The notes: generated by a model from the letters alone, not told the origin. A stretch of DNA of 64,000 bases from Tipula vernalis (GCA_958295665.1 OY282558.1:326651106-326715105), one strand, 5' to 3'. Shown: positions 22,770-34,699, numbered from the stretch's first letter. A program made the numbers and translations.

Positions 22770-24060
22770 TTGGTCACAGAATAATAAACAACCTGAAGGT
22801 ACATTGCGTGGTATCGAGCAACCATGGCACGCAATATGTTCACAGATATTTTGCGATTCATTCGCTTTGACTAACATTCTGTCAAAGCTGCTCGCAAGAG
22901 AGAAGACAAATCCGCAACCATAAGGAATGTTTGGGACAAGATGAACTATAATATCCGAACTCATTATTGGCACTACGGGTACGTTACAGTGAACGAGCCG
23001 TTATTCGGTGCAAGGGACGTACCAGCTTTACCCAATATATGCCATCCAAACCTACCAAGAATAGCATCAAGATATGGTGGGTCTGTGACTCGTCGACGTA
23101 CTTTCCACTGCAGGAGAAAATATATACCGGCAAGGTAAACAACGTCAGGAACGTCAACCAAGGGGAGAGAAAATTGAAGGTTCTAGTTGCAATATACAGG
23201 GGCACAGAGAGAAATGTTACAATGAACAACTTCTTCACAATACTGCCATTGATCAAGGAGTTATTAAGTTGGAATTTGACTGCTGTAGGTACGGTATAAA
23301 AAAACAAAAGGTATGCGCCCATCGAGTTCAAACCATCTAGAACTAGGGAAATTACGTCTACATATAGATTGATTGCATTTACTGAAAATGTCACAATGTA
23401 CTCCTATGTTTCAGCAGAAAACCTATTCGTAGTTTTGTTGTCCACCATGCACAGGGATACAACAATGTCAGGAGGACTGAAGAACAAGCCATAAATTATT
23501 CTATGTTATAATAAAACCAAGGGCGGCGTGGACAAGATGGACAAAATGTTGTACCAGTATTGAACATAAAGGACAAGTTTTCGATGGACTCTCGCGATGC
23601 TTTATAACATTCTGGACACGGCAGCCCTCACTGCGTTGATTATACAGAAGGCAAACAACCCGGTCGGTTCTGCTAATAAATGCAGAAGAAGGCAGTTAAT
23701 GGAAAACTTGGCAGAGGAGCTCTGCCGTCCTCTGATTATATTTCATATCAGAATAGCAATATAATGCAATTTAGGTACGTAGATATATTTATCTATCGTA
23801 TATTTTGGATATAAAATAAATAATTTTATATTTTTATTACAGGATAGCCAATTTCTGGAAATCCCGAAGACGAGGAGTTTGAGGCAGGTGATATTCCTGA
23901 GCGGCACGCCACTGGCCGCATAAAAAATAAAGGCTAGGGCTAAATGTGCATTAGCACCAAGCAGAGAAAAAATACGCGCCAAGTTTGCATCAGATATAAG
24001 AAGCATGTATGCGCAGAGCACAGCGTTAGCCAAACCAAATGTGAAAATTTTCGTTTGGGG
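22770..24060 (+). pseudogene. piggyBac-type transposase fossil
   Basis: Blocks in several frames follow piggyBac order: MARNMFTDILRFIRFD, RNVWDKM, FTQYMPSKPTKNSIKIWWVC, CDSSTYFPLQEKIYTGK (second catalytic Asp region), LLSTMHRDT, YNKTKGGVDKMDKM (third Asp, about 23510-23545) and TLAMLYNILDTAALTAL. A C-terminal Cys/His zinc-binding segment (KHVCAEHSVSQTKC, near 23995-24040) is still discernible. A 68-bp GTACGT...TTACAG stretch before it looks like an intron. Frameshifts are numerous, so the copy is dead. TTAA-flanked ends were not located. Confidence 0.88.
23775..23842 (+). other. Candidate intron in the piggyBac fossil
   Basis: Begins GTACGTAG and ends TTTTTATTACAG, 68 bp, AT-rich. It lies between the catalytic core and the Cys-rich tail. 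Confidence 0.45.
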
Positions 24061-24405
24061 TCATCTACTTCCGATCGTAACTTGAGAAGCGATTAATTCT
24101 AATTTTTTCAAATGTTTCCTATAAATTAAATACAATAAAAATTTTCATATATAAATTTACATTGTTTAAACTTTTCAACAATTTCAGCCTATTAGGTAAT
24201 TATATTTGGCAATTCAAATCATTCATGGTAAACCATGAAGAAAAAACGAAAAAGTTAAAAAAAAAATTTGAGCGGGCGTGCAAAAAAAAAATTATCTTTA
24301 AATTTTTTGAAAGAAATTCGAAATTTGTTCAGGAAATAAAAATTAATTTGGCCACCCGGGTGGGTATTGGTAAAGCGAAGGTTAATAATTGATATTATTT
24401 TAATA
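24061..24405. other. No gene recognised
   Basis: AT-rich. A short Lys-rich ORF here is low-complexity and shows no family motif. Confidence 0.4.
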
Positions 24406-24570
24406 CAATGGTACCTCGGTTAACGAGCATAATTCGTTCCAGCATCATATTCGTTATATTTTTTTAAATAACCAAATACATATGTATGTGTATTAAGCAT
24501 AAAATCCGGGTCTTCCACTCCTGTCGTCACATGTTTAGCGAAACGTCGCCCGTTAAGCGAGGTTCCACTG
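24406..24570. mobile_element. pogo/Tigger-like MITE (165 bp)
   Basis: Left CAATGGTACCTCGGTTAACG and right CGTTAAGCGAGGTTCCACTG are inverted repeats, each flanked by TA. The terminal form CAGTGGAACCTCG..TTAACG is that of pogo/Tigger-group elements. There is no coding capacity. Confidence 0.85.
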
Positions 24571-24574
24571 TATA

Positions 24575-24747
24575 TTTTAAGCCAAAAAGCATTTCAGAAA
24601 ATAAACAAAAATGTCGAACAAAGATAATTCACGATACACAAAAAATCATTGAAAAGTTTGATCATAAATTGACTTTTCGGTTGCCGCCAATCAGACAATA
24701 GCAGAAGCTTCAATTTTGTTTCTATTTTAGTTAGTTTTGTTGATTAA
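24575..24747. mobile_element. Truncated copy of the 3372-type TIR element
   Basis: The reverse complement matches the left end of the 3372 element: CCTTAATC, ACTAACTAAA, GAAGCTTCTGCTATTGT and GGCGGCAACCGAAAAGTCAA. The outermost TGCTGTGTG is missing (GGCACGGGAAA instead). It abuts the pogo-like MITE. Confidence 0.75.
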
Positions 24748-26299
24748 GGCACGGGAAAAAAATATGCATCTCTTTCTGTCTCATTCCGCGAACTTAAAAT
24801 TTTGTGGCAACGTCATGAAATCCGGGCAGTAATTCTGACGGTTATCGTTTTTTGTCAATTACAAATCCGATCGTTCGGATATTTCGTCAAATGAAATGTT
24901 TTGAATTGCTTTTTTCATAATTTCCATATTTTAGTTATTATATAATGGATGTTATTTCTAAATTAAATAGAAATCAGCTAACTGATGAAGCTATAGCGTA
25001 TAATTAGCCCAGAATAAGTATGAATGTGTACATCAAAAATGAACGATATGTTTATTTCTCCCTTTCTTTAAACCACATATCCAGTTTGGATTTTTATAGA
25101 ATTTTTAATTATTAAAATAAAATTAGATTAAAGTACAAAAATAATTTGCATTAAATTGTTAATAAATTTATAACCTTTATTAGAGAAATCCATGTCAAAT
25201 TATTTTTACCGTCAACTCTTTGACAAACGAACCAATGATGACCTGGTGAACGGCGTTCTTGATGGCGATTTGGTAAAATTCGAACGGTCACGGGTTTCAT
25301 GATGTCGCCCAGTGAATTCAATTTAAGGTTATTAAACCGCTAACAATGTGTTTGCTGTGACATGGCCTTTCTGGTTTGATTATCAGTTTTACGTATTTCT
25401 AGCAATTTTTTGAAATTTGTGTTCGACTTATCTCATTTTTGCTTGTTTTGCATAAGCAGAATTTCACTGAATATAAATCGGATATTAATAAAAATTTTAA
25501 ATGGTTTCATCATATGAAGAGTTACATTCAAACAACTTTTTAACAGCCGCATTACAAATTAAATCCAGGTTAGATGCCGTTCTTGCGGATTGATTCGTTA
25601 CCATCGTTTTTGCCCAGGGTGTGGAAGTTATGAATTACGTTCATAAAATAGAATTTAATATGTATTCTAAAATTTAGAATTTGTGAAACTTCCGAAAATT
25701 TATTGTAACAAAATTGAAACTAATCCTCTATTGCGAATAATAAATCTCAAGTTATTTTAACATTTTGATAAAATTACATCAGTCAGCTCAAGTATGCATA
25801 AATAAAGAAATAAAATGGTTCCGTTTTTCAAAAAAAAAAAAAACAGTTCAACAATATTTCATGAAATTTTGTAAAGACAGTCGCAAAACAATCCCTCAGT
25901 CGGTAAAGTCACTCATATTTTCATGAATTCATTATTCTTTATTTGCTTAAAACTTCTTATTTGATGTCATCGGCGCCGTCGGACAAACAATAAGGAAGAT
26001 GATCTGATCACCACGTTCTGATCACCACTGACAGCCAAAGCCGTATTTATAAATAAAACAAAAACTGTATTTTATGAGATAAAATGCTTGTCTTACAACA
26101 ATTTGGAAGATTTCTCTACAGCTTCCGTTACATAAGGAAAGGCTACATAGGTGATCAGACCATCAAGAAATGTTATGAATAGTATAAAAGCCACGGAAAC
26201 ATAAATGAAAGCGAACATAAACATAAACATTAAATTTTAAACCAATTTATTCATTAATCATTATCATTTTAGTAAATTATTAATTATTATCAGTATTAG
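24748..26299. other. No gene recognised
   Basis: AT-rich, no long ORF. No clear inverted or tandem repeat was noticed. Confidence 0.4.
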
Positions 26300-26472
26300 G
26301 GATAAGTAGTGCTTACAGCCGCAATTTTAAATAAGAATAATCCATTTTTCCACCTCCGGACAATAAATCCTAGTTCCATTGTAATATTAGTAGTTCGAAA
26401 TCCTGTTGAAATGTAAACAAAGAATTTAGAAATTGTACATTATTGAAATTGATTACCACCATTACCTTTAGA

Positions 26473-26526
26473 TTAGAATGTGCAAGTGAACGTCCAATCT
26501 CTATAGTAACATTCAGCTCCGGCCAT
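26473..26526 (-). CDS. 17-codon micro-ORF, copy 1 (hypothetical)
   Basis: ATG at 26526 to TAA at 26473 encodes MAGAECYYRDWTFTCTF. The same 17 codons recur at 34568-34621 (+) and 38235-38288 (-) with only two residue differences, while flanks diverge more. Upstream, at about 26622-26632, is a TATA-type TATAAAAAGG, and the block around it (GATTTGATAAT...GATC) is shared by all copies. Ten bp after the stop AAAG|GTAATGG looks like a splice donor, with an acceptor CATTTCAACAG near 26401. A possible second exon (starting near 26400) has an ATG-led frame ending LFKIAA|GTAAGC. I do not recognise the peptide. It has two Cys and no signal sequence. It could be a real micropeptide gene, the mutated first exon of a longer gene, or part of a transposon. 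Confidence 0.4.
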   Translation of the reverse strand: MAGAECYYRDWTFTCTF

Positions 26527-26621
26527 TTCAGTAATTCTGATTTTATGTTTTTAGAGTATAAAAAACTGAGTATGATCAACAAGATCGGATTATGATTTGA
26601 TAATATTATTCTAAGATTTTT

Positions 26622-26633
26622 CCTTTTTATACT
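26622..26633 (-). promoter_or_regulatory. TATA box of micro-ORF copy 1
   Basis: AGTATAAAAAGG on the minus strand about 100 bp before the ATG. All three copies have it with the same spacing. Confidence 0.45.
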
Positions 26634-26639
26634 AAATTT

Positions 26640-27270
26640 CGTTCTTCCTTCAATTTGATTACTAAGTTAATCATCTTATTGCGGGGATTTTAATTGTGGA
26701 AACTACATTTGGCATAATAATCAACTTTTTCTTATCTGCTCTAGATGTAATAATTCCCCTTAAATAAAATTGAATTTGTTGCTATAGTTGCGTAGATTTG
26801 ATTAAGAGCGCCTCCGAAATGCGCAATTTTAAACCTATATAGGGTTATCCAAGAAGAACTGACATTTTAAATTATTAAAAAAATAAATATTAAATGCTTG
26901 AAAACCTTCTAAAAAATTTTAAAGGCAAATAATTTTTAATTTTAAAGGCAAAAAAAAAACGATTTTTTGAAAATCTCACAGTGGCGTTCTCCCTTAATAC
27001 GCCTTATCGATTTCCTTCAACAATAGATGGCATTGGTTTATATGTCAGTAAAGGGCTCGATAATTGTCAAATCCAATTGTTTGACAGTTCTGATCGCCCT
27101 TATTATATGGTTAAATTTTGTTCATTTCGCTTTCACCAGATGTCTGCTACTTTCTTGGAAATCGCGAATAGGTACGCCATGAGAATTAACGGCAAATATT
27201 AAATGTTAAAAAAATACAAATAAAAATCAACACCCAACCAAGCTTCGAACCTAACCAGAGCTTCCTAGAG
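26640..27270. other. No gene recognised
   Basis: Contains the shared upstream region of the micro-ORF copy (to about 26720) and then AT-rich DNA. The + ORF at 26981 begins without ATG and has no recognisable motif. Confidence 0.35.
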
Positions 27271-28153
27271 TATAGAGTCATAATCAGCATGACGTATTTT
27301 TTAGAAGCTTTTTTAGCTGTATAACTTTTCACTGATTTCCGTAGAAATTCATAGTAAAAATGGTGTTTTTTAGTTTCAAGCTTTTCAATGAAAAAAGGAA
27401 AAATGTTATAAAATGTTTATATAGAAATTCTCTACATATATTTAACAGTATACAAGAAGGCTATATTGGTATTAAATAAATTATTAATTGCAGAAACATT
27501 AAAACAAAATTATTTCTAAAATATATTTTTCGAATTTTCATTTTGAATAATATATCAAAGTTGGCTCTGACGAGTTAAAATAATACTTGCTAAATTTATC
27601 TTTAGTTTTACTAGTGTAAGTTAGATGTCGAAGATGTTTACAGAAAAATACGAAAAAAAATTATTTAATCACAAAATTATCACACGTTCCTTTATTTTAT
27701 GAATTTATTTTGCTTTTCCTACAATTTTTGAACTTGAAATTTCCTCAGCTGGTAATTTTTGGTATAATTTTACCAAATTTTTACGGCCATCACTGCCATC
27801 TATGTAATGTATATTGACTTAATGACCAAACGAATTGTAGTAAGCTTTTATTTCAATTTGACCAAAATGTTGTTGCTAATTTATTTTTTTTATATTTTGG
27901 TTTAAATAAATCAATTATTACAAGAAAATGAAAACGATTTACTTAAACGACATTCATATATGTTCAAATTCAAATATTTATGAAAGTATTTCAGAAATCA
28001 TAATTAAGAATTTGTAACGTTTTCTTTTAAAAATTTGTCTTAGGGAAAAAAGTGATTTCCCATATGTTTTGTGTGTTTTACTATGAAAAGTTTGGTTTTT
28101 CCTGATTTCTAATTCTCTTATAAAAGCTTCGTTTTCTTGACTATGCCTTTGTA
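27271..28153 (+). repeat. Uninterrupted copy of the TATAGAGCC-ended repeat
   Basis: Begins TATAGAGTCATAATC and ends with a degenerate GACTATGCC...GTA. Nearly its whole length aligns with two separated blocks, 46930-46532 and 40441-39952 (reverse complement). At 27661-27668 TTATTTAA is the intact form of the site that in the other copy carries the 6.1-kb element. The repeat itself is non-coding. Confidence 0.85.
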
Positions 28154-31070
28154 TAATCAGAACCATCTTGATGTAAATAGAGCCGGCATGTGAAAAATGA
28201 ACTTAAAGTAAGGGATACAGAAACACCAAAACTTCATTTATTTTCATAGAGTTTGTATGAAAAAACGCGATTTCGATTGACGAAAAAACATGAATTAAAA
28301 GTTTAACCCAGTTAAATAATTGTTTCTAACATCGCTATAAAACAACTCAATGTCTTACTCATTTAAAACACAGGTTCTCAAATTTCCTGATTTTCCAGCA
28401 ATAATCAAAAGAAAAAACATTCTACAACAATAAAAATACATAGCTAGTATGTATTAAAAAAAAAAATCAATTTAATGACGTCATGATTTGCCCACAATAA
28501 TCGAAATTAAAATAAATCAAAAAGAGCCAAACAGGAAAACTTAAATTAATACAATGAGCGTAAAGAAAACAAAAAATTGAAACAATCTAGCATGCTTCGC
28601 AAATTCAAAATAACAACAGAACGATATTCAAATTCAAATTTGAATAGAGGCAATGAAAGAGATATTAGTTTATGATGTATATTACAAAAACAAAAACACT
28701 TTAAAGTTCAAAAATAACTTATTTTTGAAGACGATTTTCACTAAGAAATAAACATTTTTATGATTTGATTTTTCAATCAAATAAAATTACATGTTTTATG
28801 AATATTTTCGTATAAAAATAAAATAAAAGCTCATAATTCTTATAGACTAAAAATGTAAATGAAAACATTCGTTTTCCCATATAGTTTTATAGTAAAGAAA
28901 AAATTTTATATACCTTATATTAAGCTTACTATAAAATACAGTCAATGTGGAGGCTCTTATTTATAGAGTAGGCTCTGGTATAATCAAGATTGCTTTAACG
29001 TAACACCTCAAGTGTTTGATTAAGTATCCTTAGAACTGGGGTATACATTTATTGAAAAAGTCTTAATTTTTCGTTAATATAATATGGATAGAATTGCTTT
29101 TATAGGTAATATTCCGGTTACATCTAGGATTTTCAAGATTTTAGGGATTCTAGGATTTTCAAGATTTTAGGGGTGACTTTTTAAGGTTTTTATAGGCTTA
29201 CTCGAGGTCTGTTTGGCACAACACCCGAGAAGTATTATATGTTTGGTTGTTATTCGAGTGTTTATAAATTTTCGAGATTACACATTCAAGTTTATTTTGG
29301 ATTAAAATACAAACGTTAATTGATATTGAGTTACAACATTATTCAATTTCCAGATTATTCGAATTTTCCCATTCATTTTTTCGAGGTGTTTTTGCTTTTA
29401 AAATACATATTTAGCGTTGAGATTTTTCAAGATTATTTTAGGAATATAAGTTTTCTAGAGATTTTCGTTTTTATTTGATTTTTTTTTAGAATATCGCTCA
29501 TTCAAGTCTATTCGAGTTTTCCGCTTTCATACATATAATGGAAATTTGCAAGAGATTTTTAGTGTTTTCTGGGATTTTTCGAAGTTTTTAAATTTATTAT
29601 TCGAAATTTTGTAGACTTCGATAAGTAAGTTGTCTTTGTGGTTATGATTGACCAACAGAAAGAGTTGAGAATCATAATTTATGGGTATGGAAGAACAAAA
29701 TATTGCAGATTGCCGATAGATTAAAGTTCGCTGAAAAAGTTGATGGTGAAATTAAACAAATTTATTTTTGCATTACACGTTTATTTTGTATTGAAAAACC
29801 TGAATTTCTTTACACATGCAATGCATGCATTGCATTCATGAACCAGGCGCCTCTTCAAATAACTAAGTTATTTTTAGGATGTCACATTGCTTTAACGAAC
29901 TACTAAGACTTCTATTGTAGAAAATTGTGCACCTCAATTAATTCAGAAGCTGTAATGAATAACCTCAAGAGTCGAGTATGCATGACTCCCGTTTATTGTT
30001 CCATTGTGATTTAGATTCCAATTGTTATACCTTTTAAGTATCAACCGGCATCAGAAGAGCAAATTGTGCTAACCGTCTGGATACTAATCACATTTTAAAT
30101 TTTTAGCCGTTGAAATCGAGAAATCGAATTTAATTTATAAAATATTTGATATTCTAAGTCCGAATATTATTTTCGAAATTTTTGTTACATTCGAGTATTT
30201 TAAAATATTGAAATTTGTAAAACTATGTAAAGCTGGCTGAAAATTCGGAATATAACTGAAATAAAATCTCTCAAATCTTCCAATTTTTAAATATGAATAT
30301 TACTTCAATACTTGCCTTTCAGTAAGCCTCAACTGATTGAGGAAAATTACTTTCATCGGAATCAACGAATCGTCTTCAAATGATCTTAGTACCCAGGCAT
30401 TAAGTAAACTTTCTCCCCAACTGTTGGTGATAAGTCCTGCATCCATTAATATTAATTTGTCATTAAATATTGAAAAGTGAAATCGGAAGGCTTTGCTTTC
30501 ATTGAAATTTGTAACTACTCGTATTTAAACAATGTTGTAATTAAAATTTTTGTCTTACTTTGAAATCTCTAAATACCATATGTTAGATGCTGAATCGAGA
30601 ATCTGACAAACTAAACCAAAAAGATATATTTAATCGCGATTTCAATGCTTACATTGCCTACTAAAATTTTATTGAAATATCTCAGTTTTATATTTTTGTA
30701 ACAGGTAAAAGATTTGAGGTTGTATGAAATAAAAACCTTTGGTTTTGTAGTAAAAATAACTTCCATTTGATGTGTCACAAGATCCGTATTGCAATTTAGA
30801 GAAAGAGGAAAGCTATGTTCGGGACACGGCTGTAAGGTTTTACATGCAGTACGTCTTACGCCTAGTACAGCCTTGAATGACGATTATGTTTTTGCCCTGG
30901 AAGCTCTCATACGTGCTGCAGTTGTGATTTTAGTGTCAATCGATTCATGAAGACTTCGTCTTTCTTTTTGTAAGTGATAGGTTGGAAAACAAATATAAAA
31001 ATTCGTGAGTTCCTTTGTATGTTGTTTTAAGGCCCAACCTTTACCTGGCACAGTTTCTACGGTTTAGCAC
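28154..31070. other. Gene-poor AT-rich DNA
   Basis: No transposon gene recognised. At 29127-29171 a phrase (TCTAGGATTTTCAAGATTTT) is tandemly duplicated, and 29100-29600 is rich in degenerate TTTTCGAG/ATTTTTC motifs. A 54-codon open frame at about 30789-30953 (+) contains LCSGHGCKVLHAVRL but begins without ATG and has no recognisable family. Nothing else was noted. Confidence 0.4.
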
Positions 31071-31592
31071 TGGCATAAAGGGTGGATCGGTTCTTAATGT
31101 CGTTTAGAATCAAACGTAATCTATTCCACTTTTAAAAAAAACTGAGGTTATAACTTCGTTTTATATTATTGAATAAAATAGTTGAGCATAATAAAAGTTT
31201 TCAAAAACTTACAAATTCCTTAGTAATTTTACCTTTTATTTCGTAGTAAATTTCAAACATATTCAATACCAAAATAACTCTATTCCTATACACATTTTTA
31301 GTGTGGCAATCAAATACAACGTATTCCACATTTTGGCGCGAAAACTGTTAGTTGTCAAATTTATCAAAGTAAAAATTCAGTTCTAATGTGATATTCATAG
31401 CGGCTGGAGGGATTTTTGTGATTACTCGACTTAAAATTATATTAAAAATATTATAATATTATATTGTTCATTACATTATTAAAACTGAGTGCAATATGGA
31501 ATCATTAGAGACGCCAGTTTTAACAGATTACCCACGTAAAAGGAAAATAAATGTTAAAAATAGCTAGAGCTCGAGAGCAAGCGAAACAACAA

Positions 31593-31661
31593 AGGTGAGT
31601 TATAATGATGGTCGGGTTATCTGGCCATTTAAATAATTCACTATTTTAAATATTTTAACAG
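31593..31661 (+). other. Candidate intron in the DUF7869-type gene
   Basis: GTGAGTTATAATG...ATTTTAACAG. Removal joins KQQR to YKRKDLP in one frame. Confidence 0.65.
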
Positions 31662-32786
31662 GTACAAGAGAAAAGATTTGCCAGTTATGCCAACCTGCAA
31701 ACATAAAGGCGACCGCTATAAATGGCGATTGTTCAAAACCGCTTCAGATGCATTTTATAATATTTGTTCCAAGTTGACGGAAGACGCCTTTATTTTAATC
31801 TACTGCCACATTGACAAACCTAAAAGGACTGATAAAAATTTAAAAGGGGGACCAATAAAAGCTTTCTCGGTAACATATACAGTACGAACTCGCGCCAGAA
31901 AAGTTGTCGTAGTATGCCAAAAAACTTTCCTAAATTTACTTGGGGTAACTCTAGGTCGTGTACGAAATATCTGCAACCAACACTTTAAAACAGGGACGGC
32001 GCCAGTCGAGAACCGCGGAGGAGACCGAAAAAGCTTGAAAATGGCAGAAGCAAAAAAATTAATCATACATTTTATCAAGCAATACAAAACAATAGAAATT
32101 CATTATTGTCGAAGTCGTATAGCAAAGCGCCAATATTTGCCTGGGGAGCTTTCAATCAACAAATTGTGGAGAACTTATAATAAATCTCACCTCAGTAACA
32201 AAGTTAAATCATGCTATTTCCGCATGGTTTTCAACTTGTACTTTAACATTGGATTTAAAACTCCTTCAGCGAATGTATGCTCGACATGTCTCCAACTTAA
32301 AGAACATTTAAAAACAGCAGAAAGTACCAAGAAGAAAAATGAAATTATGACCAAAATAAGACTACGCGCCAAAGCATTTTTTGAAGTTCTCAACGAGGAA
32401 AAAGATGATTTATTAACAATATCATATGATTGCCAGAAAAATATGACACTTCCCAAAGTGTCAGATCAAGCGGCATACTACAGTCGCCAGTTGTATTTAT
32501 ACCATTTTTTGGAATGGTAATCGGAACGGCTCACTCATCTCTAACGAAGAATAATGTAATTTTGTTTTACTGGACGGAAAATTCTCGGCATAAAGGTTCA
32601 AATGAAATTGCTTCAGCTGTTTTCTATCAACTAAGCAACTCAAAGCTTCACGGTATCAGCACAATTCGTTTAATCGCCGATGGATGCGGAGGCCAAAACA
32701 AAAACTCGATTATGGTGGGTATGTGCGAATACTGGCTAGCAATTAAAGCACCTCCACACGTTCATTCAATTGAACTAATATTTCCG

Positions 32787-33127
32787 TTATTTTAATATTT
32801 TTATCTTCCTTATAGTAACAATCTGTTTTATTTTTTAAAAAAATCGATTTCGGATGCTTTCGCCTTCCTTTCTCAATTTTTAATTTAATATTCGTACTAG
32901 CTTTAATATTCGTAGAATATTAAATTAAAAATTGAGAAAGGAAGGCGAAAGCATCCGAAATCGATTTTTTTAAAAAATAAAACAGATTGTTACTATAAGG
33001 AAGATAAAAATATTAAAATAATAAAAATAAATAATAATAAAGAATTTTTCTTTTTTATATAAAAAATTTTACAAAGTAACAAAAGCACACAAAATAGTGA
33101 AAAAATGGAAATCCATTCACACAATAA
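32787..33127. mobile_element. 341-bp insertion with a 106-bp perfect hairpin
   Basis: 32787-32892 and 32916-33021 are exact reverse complements (106 bp, no mismatch found by eye) around a 23-bp loop. A further 106 bp of AT-rich sequence follows. The whole is flanked by an 11-bp direct repeat, TAATATTTCCG, at 32776-32786 and 33128-33138. Removing one copy plus the insert rejoins the DUF7869 gene (IELIFP to GHTYIPPDR) with one base missing. Identical arms imply recent origin. Confidence 0.85.
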
Positions 33128-34460
33128 TAATATTTCCGGTTCCTGCGGTCATACGTATATCCCACCAGATCGAGTTTTTGCTCAGATTGAGAAAAAGGTG
33201 AAAGCGAGAGAAACTATCGTCACGGTTGAAGAATATTTAAATATATACGAGGAACATGGAACACTAAAAAATTTAGAGAGTGATGAATGTCCCGTTTTAA
33301 ATTTCAAAGAAGTGGTATCAAAATATATTAAACTGCCATCAGCTTGGCACTTTAAATTTAATGAATGTAAAAGGTTCTTCTTAAAAATGGGTACAAATAA
33401 TTTTATAGGAGTACGTTGTGAAGTGTTTTACAAATCCAACATTGGGGTTTTTAAATAAAACATTAAATGAGGTCAGAATATTCGTACTACCTACGACTCC
33501 GACTAAATTGCCATTAGGAATTAAAGTTAAAACGGCAAAGCTAGATGATGTCCATAAGCTATTAACCAAACATTTTGGCAGTGAATCGATGTTGCAGGAC
33601 TCATTGAAGTTCTATAAAGATATTTTAATAAGCAATAATACACAGGATGAAATGCTTGAAGAGGAGGACCCAGTTTGTGAACCAGAATCAGTGATTAGAA
33701 TTTAGTTAATTTTAAGAATTTTTAATTTAATGTGATTTTTAACAGACTGAAAGTAGATTTGAAAATAATTTTTACTTTTATTTTATTTATGATTTTAATT
33801 TTATATTTTGAATTATTTTATCGTCTTCGAAAAGACTTAATTAATTGGTTTTAATGATTTAATGAAATAAAATAAATTTTAAGTAAACAATTTTTACTTG
33901 TGTTTTTGCATTCGCGCGTCAATCAAAACTACTATATTCCAAACAATAAAATTCAAAACTATTCTATTCCACATAGCTAATATTCAAAACAACTTTATGC
34001 CACTTAAGATGTTTCAAAACAACTTTATTCCAAAAATGTTTTTGAATATTTTTTAATCTAAATTAATTTCATTTATTATGATAATAATATAGTATTAAAT
34101 TTGGAAGTGTCTGATTTAATTAAATTTACATCAAAATCTTAAATAATTCAATTTGCCTTTTCACAAAACAAATTTTTAAAATTCCTCTAATTCGTAAAAA
34201 ATGGAATACATTACCTTTGATTCTACAAGACTTTTGCCATTCTAAATTATATTATATTAATTAAACTTATTAAAAAAAACAGAAGTCCCGTTTTTTTTGA
34301 TAAGAAAATATATTTGGTATATTTAAAAAAAAATAAACAAATAAATTCTGATAACAAAATTATACTATGCCAGACGTCGACTTAAAATTTGAAATCCCCT
34401 ATACTAAGATAATTATTAATATAGTAAATAAGTTGAAGGTTGAGTGAGAGCAAAATTTCG

Positions 34461-34470
34461 TATAAAAAGG
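34461..34470 (+). promoter_or_regulatory. TATA box of micro-ORF copy 2
   Basis: TATAAAAAGG, 98 bp before the ATG. An initiator-like CACTCAGTT (about 34519) follows. Confidence 0.45.
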
Positions 34471-34567
34471 CAAATGTCTTGAAATTAAATCATAATTCGA
34501 TCTCGTTGATTCGATCGCACTCAGTTATTTTTACTAAAAAAATCAATTAAAAATCACAATTACTAAA

Positions 34568-34621
34568 ATGTACGGAGCTGAATGTTACTACAGAGATTGG
34601 ACAGTGACTTGCACATTCTAA
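34568..34621 (+). CDS. 17-codon micro-ORF, copy 2 (hypothetical)
   Basis: Encodes MYGAECYYRDWTVTCTF and then TAA. It differs from copy 3 by one synonymous base (GTG/GTC). Seven bases later AAAG|GTAAGC is a good donor, and TTTTTTACAG (34673-34682) is a matching acceptor. The following exon-like segment reads CCTAACAAAGAACGATGGGG before another GTAAGCAC. It is in inverted orientation relative to copies 1 and 3. Function unknown. Confidence 0.4.
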   Translation: MYGAECYYRDWTVTCTF

Positions 34622-34699
34622 TCCAAAGGTAAGCATATAAATACATTTCAGTTCAATTCTTAAATTCTTCAATTTTTTACAGATTTCCTAATTATATCA

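Larger units (their letters stand above)
31496..33705 (+). pseudogene. DUF7869-type protein, putative transposase, broken
   Basis: Exon 1 runs from ATG 31496 with a frameshift before ARAREQAKQQR. A probable intron lies at 31593-31661 (AAAG|GTGAGT to TTTTAACAG). The main block has Cys/His-rich segments (MPTCKHKGDRYKW, YCRSRIAKRQYLP, SANVCSTCLQLKEH), then ISYDCQKNMTLPKVSDQAAY, GSNEIASAVF, IRLIADGCGGQNKN and GHTYIPPDRVFAQIEKKVK, and SAWHFKFNECKRF. The conserved acids in YDCQK, ADGCGG and PPDRVF could form a DDE/DDD-like RNase H site, but that is inference. Lesions: one-base shifts near 32510, 33140 and 33455, plus an insertion at 32787-33127. Proteins of this family are widespread in arthropod genomes and, to my knowledge, have no assigned activity. 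Confidence 0.75.
31071..34239 (+). mobile_element. DNA transposon encoding a DUF7869-type protein (about 3.2 kb)
   Basis: The coding region is bounded by inverted sequences. Left TGGCATAAAG (31071) and TAGAATCAAACGTAATCTAT (31105-31124) correspond to the reverse complement of the right end, TGGCAAAAG and TAGAATCAAAGGTAATGTAT. Subterminal AAAACWACTWTATTCCA-like motifs repeat at the right (33926, 33952, 33982, 34017), with weaker ones at the left (about 31280-31330). The exact termini and target duplication are not clear. The single gene is interrupted by an intron, a 341-bp insertion and frameshifts. The TIR-plus-single-gene structure suggests cut-and-paste movement, but the superfamily is not one I can name. 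Confidence 0.65.

Noticed and set aside
27240..27260. TTCGAACCTAA as a possible tRNA T-loop
   Set aside because: No matching acceptor stem or anticodon arm could be built around it. No tRNA was identified in the window.
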